This document shows positions 7,111 to 12,450 of a DNA stretch of 44,149 nt, piece after piece. Position numbers and translations under genes: made by a program. The notes below the pieces were generated by a model. It had not been told where the DNA came from. It was given only the letters and a program-made list of their open reading frames with translations, and made no database searches. Where the stretch lies: the IMG/VR virus record IMGVR_UViG_3300025012_000163, positions 1 through 44,149 of that record. The stretch is one strand, 5' to 3'. How positions within the stretch are numbered: position 1 is the first letter of the stretch; every line of letters starts with the position of its first letter. This stretch comes from a virus.

Positions 7111-7212
7111 ATAATACCGGATTTTACCGGAAAGCACCAAGGGACGTAAAAAGCCGTTTTCAAGTCGGGCATGTCGCCCATTCTACAAACCCACTAATTA
7201 GGAGAATCAAAA
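7111..7212 (+). promoter_or_regulatory. structured 5' leader
   Basis: The stretch between the predicted transcription start and ATG 7213 holds no gene. It carries TACCGGA twice, 10 nt apart (7115 and 7125), so that CCGG-ATTTTA-CCGG forms a small palindrome, and a second hairpin GGGC-ATGTC-GCCC at 7167-7179. An AGGAG ribosome binding site lies shortly before the ATG. A leader of about 100 nt is long for such a short gene and may have a stability or regulatory role. Confidence 0.45.
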
Positions 7213-7575
7213 ATGAGCATGATCAAAGTAGTTAGCAACCAGGCATCTCGTGAAATCACCGTAACTGAGCCGGCAGTATTGAACCTCGGAACTATCGAAG
7301 AAATGGTACAGGCGCTCGGTGAGGATCTTACCGTGAACATGATCAAGAACCAGCTGAAGGTTTCTTTCCGCGCAGTTATTCGGCGCAAACTGGAAGAAAA
7401 AGATGACAATAACGAGTTCAGCAATACTGACGAAGCCATCACAGCTGAAGACTTCAGCGACTGGAAGCCGACTCTTCGCATTACTAAGACTCCCGAGGAG
7501 AAAGCTCTGGAAGCTCTTGGTAATCTGCCTCCGGAAGTTCGTGATGCAGTTCTGGCGCAGTTCAACAATCGGTAA
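7213..7575 (+). CDS. abundant-type small phage protein of unknown function
   Basis: 120 residues starting MSMIKVVSNQASREITV, with an acidic linker (EEKDDNNEFSNTDEAI) and FSDWKPTLR, ending in a helix (PEVRDAVLAQF). Base use is clearly more GC-rich and codons more regular than in neighbouring genes, and it has the strongest promoter in the window, so high expression is likely. I recall related short proteins in other phages as uncharacterised. Its stop codon lies in the first helix of the RNA fold that follows. A nucleic-acid-binding role is possible but not shown. Confidence 0.8.
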   Translation: MSMIKVVSNQASREITVTEPAVLNLGTIEEMVQALGEDLTVNMIKNQLKVSFRAVIRRKLEEKDDNNEFSNTDEAITAEDFSDWKPTLRITKTPEEKALEALGNLPPEVRDAVLAQFNNR

Positions 7576-7672
7576 GCTTGCCTGACAACTTGGAAAGACA
7601 AGTCGTATAGGACACGCATACGTTAAAGCGAAGTGGGGGTCGGTGGAAGCCCGACATTTCTTATTTGCTTAT
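7572..7672 (+). ncRNA. branched structured RNA element 1
   Basis: A closing helix GTAAGC (7572-7577) / GCTTAT (7667-7672) surrounds three consecutive hairpins: ACTTG/CAAGT (7588-7603, 6-nt loop), CGTAT/ATACG (7604-7622, 9-nt loop) and GTCGG/CCGAC (7639-7655, 7-nt loop). The order and stem sizes look like a cloverleaf, but the 7-nt loop TGGAAGC is not a T-loop and the closing helix is short. The first strand overlaps the stop codon of the preceding gene. It is probably part of the same transcript or is processed from it. Confidence 0.5.
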
Positions 7673-7676
7673 ATTA

Positions 7677-7822
7677 GTAGTGGTGGCGAAATAAAAAATG
7701 GTAGACGCAGCCGATTGTGTCCATAAGTAAACCTAGCCCATGTTTCTATGGCCGGACACAGAGCGAATAGTGTAATCGAGGGTAAAGGCTATTCAATTGC
7801 AGGTTCAAATCCTGCCCACTAC
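7677..7822 (+). ncRNA. tRNA-like RNA, class II type, with an expanded anticodon region
   Basis: A perfect 7-bp acceptor stem joins GTAGTGG (7677-7683) to CCACTAC (7816-7822). T and G at positions 8-9, a 3-bp D stem GCG/CGC, GG in the D loop and a perfect T arm (GCAGG, TTCAAAT, CCTGC; 7799-7815) all match tRNA rules. The D loop has an A-rich insertion (17 nt). Between D and T arms are 90 nt instead of the usual 30-45: helix TGTGTCC/GGACACA, a nested CCAT/ATGG hairpin and GAATAG/CTATTC. No normal anticodon loop can be placed and CCA is not encoded. A run TTTTT follows. Confidence 0.6.
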
Positions 7823-7831
7823 TTTTTAACT

Positions 7832-7934
7832 CTTACTGCCGGAAACGCATTGGATAGCAAGTCCATGCGCACCATTCGACCTGAATTGACAGGTATCGCC
7901 AGCATGACGATGTTGGAATCGGCTTCTTAGTAAG
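7832..7934 (+). ncRNA. branched structured RNA element 3
   Basis: The closing helix is CTTACT/AGTAAG (7832-7837, 7929-7934) stacked on GCCG/CGGC (7838-7841, 7920-7923). Inside are three hairpins: CGCA(T)TGGA/TCCATGCG (7846-7869), CGACCTG/CAGGTATCG (7877-7898, 2-nt bulge) and CCAGCAT-GACG-ATGTTGG (7899-7916). The three-armed layout is again cloverleaf-like but without tRNA sequence landmarks. It ends 23 nt before the next gene, so it could also act on that gene's translation. Confidence 0.55.
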
Positions 7935-7956
7935 ATTCAACGAGAGGATTTCTCAA

Positions 7957-8928
7957 ATGAATTTTTACGAAAAAATAGACTATAGTGCATTATTCACTTA
8001 TCAGTTATGTCCACGCAAGTTTCTCTTCCAGTATGTAATGCATCTCAAACCAGCTGGACAGTCCATCCATTTAGTCTTTGGCTCCTGTTGGCATTATGGC
8101 CTTGAGGCTGCTTACAACGAATTACTTAAAAACCCATCTCTTAATGTTATCGAAGTAACTGAAATCTCCATCAAGGCGTTTAACAAACTCTGGAAGCTCG
8201 ACGGCGAGCCTTTCTGGAAAAATGAAGATGCAATCTTCCCCAAGAGCCCAGGACATGCAGCTAATATGTATAAGGGTTATTGGGACCGCTTTCTTAAGGC
8301 TGACGTTCACGAGCGTTCAATCCTCGCTGTTGAAGCACCATTCTCAATTGATCTTTCTATCAATGGTTCGCATCTTCCCAATTATGTTGGCAGACTAGAT
8401 TTAGTATTTTCAAATGGTCGTGATAGCGTAGATGTGTTGGATCACAAAACTACGAAAGCTCTCTATGCTACGACCTCACAATCTTACGAAATGTCATATC
8501 AATCTGACGGTTACTTAACCGCTGGACGGATATATTATGATAAAATTCCAACCATTACTTATCGCATAGCTTTGTGTCAGAAATCCAAGATTGACTTCAT
8601 CCCGATTACGATTAACAAACGATCTGCATCTATTGAGCATTTTTTATCTGATCTATGTCATTATGCAACAGAGATTCAAAAGAACCTAGTTTTGCTTGAA
8701 AACGACAAGGTTACTTGTCATGATCGAACTGATACATTACAATCTTTTCATCGCAACCCTGGATATTCATGTACTTCATTTTCTTCTACCTGCCCATATT
8801 ATGATATATGCAAAATTCGGAATAATCCATTAATGTGGCTTGATAAAGCTCCTCAGGGATTTCATTTCTCTGAATGGGATCCGGAATTACACGAGGCAAA
8901 CACTAAGCAAAGGTTGGGTGAGGTGTAA
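7957..8928 (+). CDS. Cas4/RecB-like PD-(D/E)XK nuclease with Fe-S cluster
   Basis: 323 residues. C18 (QLCPRKF) at the N terminus and C272, C279 and C285 at the C terminus are placed to bind a 4Fe-4S cluster, as in Cas4 and AddB. H46 with GLE (HYGLE) and the DHK core (D162, K164 in VLDHKTTK) fit the nuclease site. Family members are metal-dependent exonucleases that resect DNA ends. Next to a Sak4-like ATPase and a DUF669 protein, a role in phage recombination or replication is likely. There is no CRISPR array in the window, so an adaptation role is not indicated. Confidence 0.9.
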   Translation: MNFYEKIDYSALFTYQLCPRKFLFQYVMHLKPAGQSIHLVFGSCWHYGLEAAYNELLKNPSLNVIEVTEISIKAFNKLWKLDGEPFWKNEDAIFPKSPGHAANMYKGYWDRFLKADVHERSILAVEAPFSIDLSINGSHLPNYVGRLDLVFSNGRDSVDVLDHKTTKALYATTSQSYEMSYQSDGYLTAGRIYYDKIPTITYRIALCQKSKIDFIPITINKRSASIEHFLSDLCHYATEIQKNLVLLENDKVTCHDRTDTLQSFHRNPGYSCTSFSSTCPYYDICKIRNNPLMWLDKAPQGFHFSEWDPELHEANTKQRLGEV

Positions 8929-8930
8929 TT

Positions 8931-9161
8931 ATGAAACATGGTATAATTACAGAAATTAATTGGAAATATATAGCAGCTGTATTAGCTAATGAAGGTGATG
9001 ATGTGCAAAGTGATTTTTTTAAATCATTTGTTGCAGAATGTAAAACTTGGGGAACATCATACGAAGTTCAAACACAATTAGCAAGTATAAATGCTAAACT
9101 TACTAAGGATGAAAAAGAATTATTAGGAATGATAACTTATCAATCTGATAGTGAGGTGTAA
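8931..9161 (+). CDS. conserved phage hypothetical protein, 76 aa
   Basis: Starts 2 nt after the nuclease stop, with GGTGAGGT at the end of the previous gene as binding site. The helical protein has the pattern FFKSFVAECKTWGTSYEVQTQLASINAKLTK (quoted in parts), reminiscent of a small family found near phage replication genes. The C terminus DSEV encodes the binding site for the next gene. Function is unknown. Confidence 0.75.
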   Translation: MKHGIITEINWKYIAAVLANEGDDVQSDFFKSFVAECKTWGTSYEVQTQLASINAKLTKDEKELLGMITYQSDSEV

Positions 9162-9162
9162 T

Positions 9163-9393
9163 ATGAGCCATTATTCAAATGATTCAACAATGATTAAATT
9201 AGATCATTCTTCAGAATATGGAAAAGATTGTTTGAGATTTTTTTATAATGGATCTATTATTGCTGAGATAATTTGTTTTCAATGGATTCCTAAAATACAA
9301 GAACAAATTATTTTTGTTAATGATAAATATTTTGTAACAGAAGTTATTCATGATTATATAAACAAAACTTGTTCTTGCTATTTGTCAAAATAA
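9163..9393 (+). CDS. hypothetical protein, 76 aa
   Basis: The ATG at 9163 directly follows the previous TAA (TAATATG) and GAGGT; the frame from 9151 overlaps that gene and lacks its own site. The protein has several hydrophobic strands (CLRFFYNGSIIAEIICFQW, IIFVNDKYFVTEVI) and no catalytic motif, suggesting a small beta-rich domain. No family is recognised. Confidence 0.65.
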   Translation: MSHYSNDSTMIKLDHSSEYGKDCLRFFYNGSIIAEIICFQWIPKIQEQIIFVNDKYFVTEVIHDYINKTCSCYLSK

Positions 9394-9417
9394 ATTAAAA
9401 TTGCTGGAGGTGTAACT

Positions 9418-9516
9418 ATGTTATTTCCAGGCACTGCAAAAGGATTTTACATTACTATGGCAATTGCAGCAATTATTATTTTAGTGGTAGTATTTACTGA
9501 TAATTATAATTGGTAG
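9418..9516 (+). CDS. membrane microprotein, 32 aa
   Basis: ATG 9418 follows GGAGGTG at good spacing and the frame ends at TAG 9514-9516. Residues 10-27 (GFYITMAIAAIIILVVVF) form one membrane helix. It is another of the single-helix microproteins of this half of the genome. No function can be assigned. Confidence 0.5.
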   Translation: MLFPGTAKGFYITMAIAAIIILVVVFTDNYNW

Positions 9517-9563
9517 ACCTCATGCACCCCCTTTTTTATTACTATCATTTAAAGGAGTTTTAA

Positions 9564-10115
9564 ATGAAAACATTTGAATTAGTTTACACAATCGAAGCAG
9601 GTTCATCCTGGAGAGGTAAAGAAGCTATTAAGATTAAGAGCAATCTTGCTGATGACAAACTGGTAGATTGTGAACTTTCCCAAAGTCTTATTGATCATCT
9701 CAAAACAGAAGCTGCTGTTCTTGATCCAGATAAACTTCTCCTAACTATTGCCGAGGCACAGAAACGAGAAATTCAAACTAGTATTGAAAACATGGACGAC
9801 ATGGCTGTTCTAGCAAAAGCTCATGCTGATAAAGCATATGAAATTCTCTCAACTATTTCTGAGGAAGCAGAGACTAAGTATGCAGAGATTGAAAAGAAAT
9901 TTTCAGCTACAGAAAAGCGTTTCAAAGATAAGATGCTTTCCACTTCTGAGAGTATCAAAACTCATATGGAAAAACTCTCTGCTGTTGATGAAAAACTTAC
10001 AAAGATTGACAATTGGCAACTGGAAAAACTAACTGAGACTTTGAAACAGTTAATTAAAATCATAGAGGTTGATCCTGAACTTGTTAAGCTGGTTTTGGAT
10101 TATAAGAAGGCATAA
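9564..10115 (+). CDS. coiled-coil hypothetical protein
   Basis: 183 residues after the leader TTTAAAGGAGTTTTAAATG, the same leader that precedes the next two genes. The N-terminal 30 residues are beta-like (FELVYTIEAGSSWRGKEAI); residues 65-165 are a long, charged heptad-rich helix, consistent with a coiled coil. It stands directly before the Sak4-like ATPase and shares its leader, so it may be an accessory of the recombination module. The family is not recognised. Confidence 0.75.
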   Translation: MKTFELVYTIEAGSSWRGKEAIKIKSNLADDKLVDCELSQSLIDHLKTEAAVLDPDKLLLTIAEAQKREIQTSIENMDDMAVLAKAHADKAYEILSTISEEAETKYAEIEKKFSATEKRFKDKMLSTSESIKTHMEKLSAVDEKLTKIDNWQLEKLTETLKQLIKIIEVDPELVKLVLDYKKA

Positions 10116-10139
10116 TTATTTTATTTAAAGGAGTTTTAA

Positions 10140-10946
10140 ATGAATCCACAAGTAGCTACAGTACCAAATTTCAACAAGACAAAGCTAACTGAAAAGCAAC
10201 GAATCTTTAATCTTAAATTCCTCTTGACTGGTAATTCAGGTTCTGGCAAAACTCACTTCACAGCAACCTACACCAAGGGACCGCTTCATTATTATATGTT
10301 TGATAAGGGAGGAGAAAAGACAATAGAGAAAATAGCATCCAAAAGGAACGATATCACAATTGATAATTTCTCAGCTGACTCTTTGCTCTTCTCTGATTTT
10401 TGGCGGACATTCCAGGAGGATGAAAAAAATGGTCTGTTCCAGTGGCTGAAGGAACAGTCAGGCATGTTAGTTCTCGACTCTCTGACAAATGCTAACAAGA
10501 AAGCAATCCATGAAATTGAAAAGAAGTCTGGTATTACTCCGAGCGGCATTGGTAAAAAGATCGACATGAAGATGGGAATGGCGCCTGCTCATTGGGGCCA
10601 ACTGTTGAACTGGATGAGCACTTTAGTAAGTTCACTCCAGGAATTGCCGTGTGCAGTTGCAGTGACTGTCCATTTGCACACGCTCATGAATTCTGATCAA
10701 GAAGTAGTAGCAAGGTATCCCGCAGTCAACGGCCAGTTTCGTCAGTTATTGGCTGCTGATTTTGATGAAGCCTACTTGCTAACGACACAAGGAACTAAGA
10801 GGCAAATCTTCTTTACTGAAAAGCTTGCATTCGAAGCAAAGTCCCGAGTGTTTGATATGCCAAAGGTTGAAGGAATTTCTATGGATCAGTTGGCAGCAGC
10901 TTATTTGGCAGGTAAAACAGTTATTCCACAATCCATCTCAGCTTAA
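10140..10946 (+). CDS. Sak4-like RecA-fold ATPase (AAA_24 type)
   Basis: 268 residues with Walker A GNSGSGKT (31-38) and a Walker B strand MLVLDSLT ending at D113. The core after Walker A (PLHYYMFDKGGEKTIEKIA) and the QLLNWM and AVTVHLH segments fit the phage AAA_24/Sak4 group of single-strand annealing or recombination ATPases. The position between a Cas4-like nuclease and a DUF669 single-strand-binding protein is typical of that module. The protein would act on resected phage DNA. Confidence 0.85.
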   Translation: MNPQVATVPNFNKTKLTEKQRIFNLKFLLTGNSGSGKTHFTATYTKGPLHYYMFDKGGEKTIEKIASKRNDITIDNFSADSLLFSDFWRTFQEDEKNGLFQWLKEQSGMLVLDSLTNANKKAIHEIEKKSGITPSGIGKKIDMKMGMAPAHWGQLLNWMSTLVSSLQELPCAVAVTVHLHTLMNSDQEVVARYPAVNGQFRQLLAADFDEAYLLTTQGTKRQIFFTEKLAFEAKSRVFDMPKVEGISMDQLAAAYLAGKTVIPQSISA

Positions 10947-10963
10947 TTAAAGGAGTTTTAATT

Positions 10964-11242
10964 ATGAAAATTGGAGTCAAACCAAAAAGTTATACCGATG
11001 TTATATGCTTTGATATTCCTGATAAAGAAAATGCTCAATTTATTGATGATATTTTTAATTCTATTTCAGTTAGTTCAGAGGAAGAGCTTGATTTTGTAGT
11101 AACTGTCACAGGCAAAAAGAAAGATAAAATAGTCAATAAAGATTTTTATCAAATAGTTGCAGATGAATTAAATATAACAAGAGAAGAAGCAAAGAAAGCA
11201 ATATTAAATCTTCAGTATAAAGGAGAAAATAAAACAGAATAA
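10964..11242 (+). CDS. hypothetical protein, 92 aa
   Basis: Starts after AAAGGAGTTTTAATT, the repeated leader of this module. The N-terminal part is beta-like and acidic; residues 55-85 (KKKDKIVNKDFYQIVADELNITREEAKKAIL) are helical with a helix-turn-helix feel. Codon use is AT-rich compared with the flanking genes. No family is recognised; it may be an accessory of the recombination set. Confidence 0.7.
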   Translation: MKIGVKPKSYTDVICFDIPDKENAQFIDDIFNSISVSSEEELDFVVTVTGKKKDKIVNKDFYQIVADELNITREEAKKAILNLQYKGENKTE

Positions 11243-11285
11243 AACTAAATTAAAACAAACTAAACTAAAGTAATTAAACTAACTT

Positions 11286-11312
11286 TTGACTAGAGAATAG
11301 TTCTTTGGTCAA
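11286..11312 (+). promoter_or_regulatory. 12-bp stem-loop in the 5' leader of the SSB-like gene
   Basis: TTGACTAGAGAA (11286-11297) pairs over 12 positions, two of them G-U, with TTCTTTGGTCAA (11301-11312) around a 3-nt loop. It lies in a 112-nt gap without a gene (11243-11354), after a nearly G-free stretch built of AAACTAA-like units. There is no T tract after it, so it is more likely an RNA processing or stabilising element than a terminator. The AAAGGAG site for the next gene is at 11340-11346. Confidence 0.45.
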
Positions 11313-11354
11313 GCATCACGCATCATACCAAACTTATTTAAAGGAGATTTACTC

Positions 11355-11777
11355 ATGTCTATGATTCCTAATCTGTCCGAAATTCCTGACAAAGCACCTG
11401 TTGAAGCTGGCGAATATGACCTCACCATCTCTAAGGTCAAAGAGACCAAGTCTCAGCGCACTGGCAGGTATGGTTGTCAGCTGATTATTAATATCGACGG
11501 AGAAGATAACGCATCAACTATCTTTCACACTCTCTGGTATGGTAACTACAAAGATTATCAGGGTGACGATGAAGAAAAGAATAACCTCATGTGGCGGATG
11601 GTAAAAGATTTTCTCCGTGCACTTGGACTTGATCCAGACCAGGAAACCGACGAATCTGATCTGGTCGGCCTCAATTTTACGGCTGAACTCAGTTTTAATG
11701 ATGGCATGTCGACAGATGATGATGGTAATCCGATCAAGGTTGGTCAGCCAAGGAATGAAATTGCTCGTGTAGTTTAA
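11355..11777 (+). CDS. DUF669-type single-stranded DNA-binding protein
   Basis: 140 residues, beta-rich with an acidic tail. The opening PVEAGEYDLTISKVKETKSQRTG, the TIFHTLWYG strand, LMWRMVKDFLRALGL and the closing VGQPRNEIARVV fit the phage DUF669 group, whose members act as single-strand DNA-binding proteins. Codon use is GC-richer than average here, like the gene at 7213, which suggests strong expression. It completes the nuclease, ATPase and binding-protein set. It is followed by a dense hairpin array and a terminator. Confidence 0.8.
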   Translation: MSMIPNLSEIPDKAPVEAGEYDLTISKVKETKSQRTGRYGCQLIINIDGEDNASTIFHTLWYGNYKDYQGDDEEKNNLMWRMVKDFLRALGLDPDQETDESDLVGLNFTAELSFNDGMSTDDDGNPIKVGQPRNEIARVV

Positions 11778-11803
11778 TAACGGAGCTTTATGATCAAGTT
11801 TAA

Positions 11804-12104
11804 TTCGATATTAGAGTCTAGTTACCACTTTCAGTTAGCTAGGTCTGGCATTGCCGGAACAATGTCATTCTGAACGAGGCGTTGATGTGACGCCTACAAG
11901 ATATCGGAATAAATAAAACTTGCTGTTCACTTATGAACGAACTGTTGAATGGTTCGCAAGTAAGTGAACAGCAACTTACAATTGAATGTATGAATCTAAT
12001 AATCCACATAGATCTGGCCTATGGTTAGGATTATACCTAAAGTAGCATTTGTGTAATGCTATAGCTCGTAGTTACCAGACATAAGATACTGGACTCAGAG
12101 CTAA
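11804..12104 (+). ncRNA. structured non-coding RNA, dense hairpin array
   Basis: About 300 nt without a convincing gene. A bulged closing helix near 11804-11811 / 11901-11909 holds GGCATTG/CAATGTC (11847-11866) and AGGCGT/ACGCCT (11877-11895). Then come a perfect 13-bp stem TTGCTGTTCACTT/AAGTGAACAGCAA (11920-11974) with an inner CGAAC/GTTCG, ATAATCC/GGATTAT enclosing CATAG/CTATG (11999-12034), TAGCATT/AATGCTA (12043-12061) and TAGCTC/GAGCTA enclosing CCAG/CTGG (12062-12103). TAGTTACCA occurs in both the first and last parts (11819, 12069). It ends at a terminator, so it is probably the 3' part of the SSB transcript or a processed RNA. Confidence 0.65.
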
Positions 12105-12106
12105 GA

Positions 12107-12150
12107 ACATGAGAGGTATAATACCAATGCCTCTCATGTCTTGTTTTTAT
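12107..12150 (+). terminator. rho-independent terminator
   Basis: ACATGAGAGG (12107-12116) pairs perfectly with CCTCTCATGT (12130-12139) over 10 bp, followed by CTTGTTTTTATTTAT. It closes the transcript that carries the SSB-like gene and the hairpin array. Confidence 0.85.
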
Positions 12151-12175
12151 TTATCTTACTAAATAAATATTACTA

Positions 12176-12373
12176 ATGAAACTAATTAAAACATTAAATG
12201 ATTGGTTATTAAAACGGAAGAGAAAGAATTGTAAGCATCAATGGGCTTCTTCAGATAATTTTCACAGAACCTGCTCTGTTTGCGGATTGAAACAGATTAT
12301 TGTTTATTATCGATTCGGACCAATAAGGACAGAATGGATTCAAGATCCATGGCAACTTATTAATAAAGGTTGA
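12176..12373 (+). CDS. zinc-finger-like protein, 65 aa
   Basis: A short basic protein with the pattern CKHQW...FHRTCSVCGLKQ, where Cys-x-His and CxxC could bind one zinc ion, followed by a short beta hairpin and a Trp-rich end. Similar small C-H-C-C proteins are common in phages. There is no clear ribosome binding site before ATG 12176, only AT-rich sequence after the terminator, so the start is uncertain. Confidence 0.6.
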   Translation: MKLIKTLNDWLLKRKRKNCKHQWASSDNFHRTCSVCGLKQIIVYYRFGPIRTEWIQDPWQLINKG

Positions 12374-12397
12374 TATTATCTTTACTAAGAATTAATC

Positions 12398-12420
12398 TGC
12401 TAAAATATTAATGTTTAGCA
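12398..12420 (+). other. stem-loop in the leader of the ligase gene
   Basis: TGCTAAA (12398-12404) pairs with TTTAGCA (12414-12420) around a 9-nt loop. It sits 30 nt before the ligase ATG and 14 nt before its AAAGGAG site. It may affect translation or act as an operator; no matching promoter with proper spacing was found here. Confidence 0.4.
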
Positions 12421-12450
12421 AAGATAAATATCCTTCTAAAGGAGCTACCT

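Noticed and set aside
7194-7619. 141-residue frame on the - strand
   Set aside because: It is the mirror of the GC-richer gene at 7213 and runs against the promoter and RNA folds; serine/arginine-rich composition is typical of an antisense shadow.
7572-7672. Standard tRNA gene
   Set aside because: Three hairpins in tRNA order are present, but the third loop is not a T-loop, the closing helix is only six pairs and the arms are not at tRNA spacing.
7677-7822. Canonical tmRNA
   Set aside because: The 5' end lacks the usual tmRNA start pattern, a D stem is present, and the length is less than half of the normal size.
7748-7930. 60-residue + strand frame across the tRNA-like region
   Set aside because: It crosses the tRNA-like T arm and the third RNA fold, has no binding site, and low-complexity composition.
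7957-8928. Cas4-like gene as part of a CRISPR system
   Set aside because: No repeat-spacer array or cas1/cas2 is present in the window; the setting is a phage recombination module.
11790-11873. Short reading frame of 27 residues after CGGAGC behind the SSB-like gene
   Set aside because: It has an acceptable binding site, but the frame runs through the paired stems of the RNA array and the peptide has no features; the RNA explanation is stronger.
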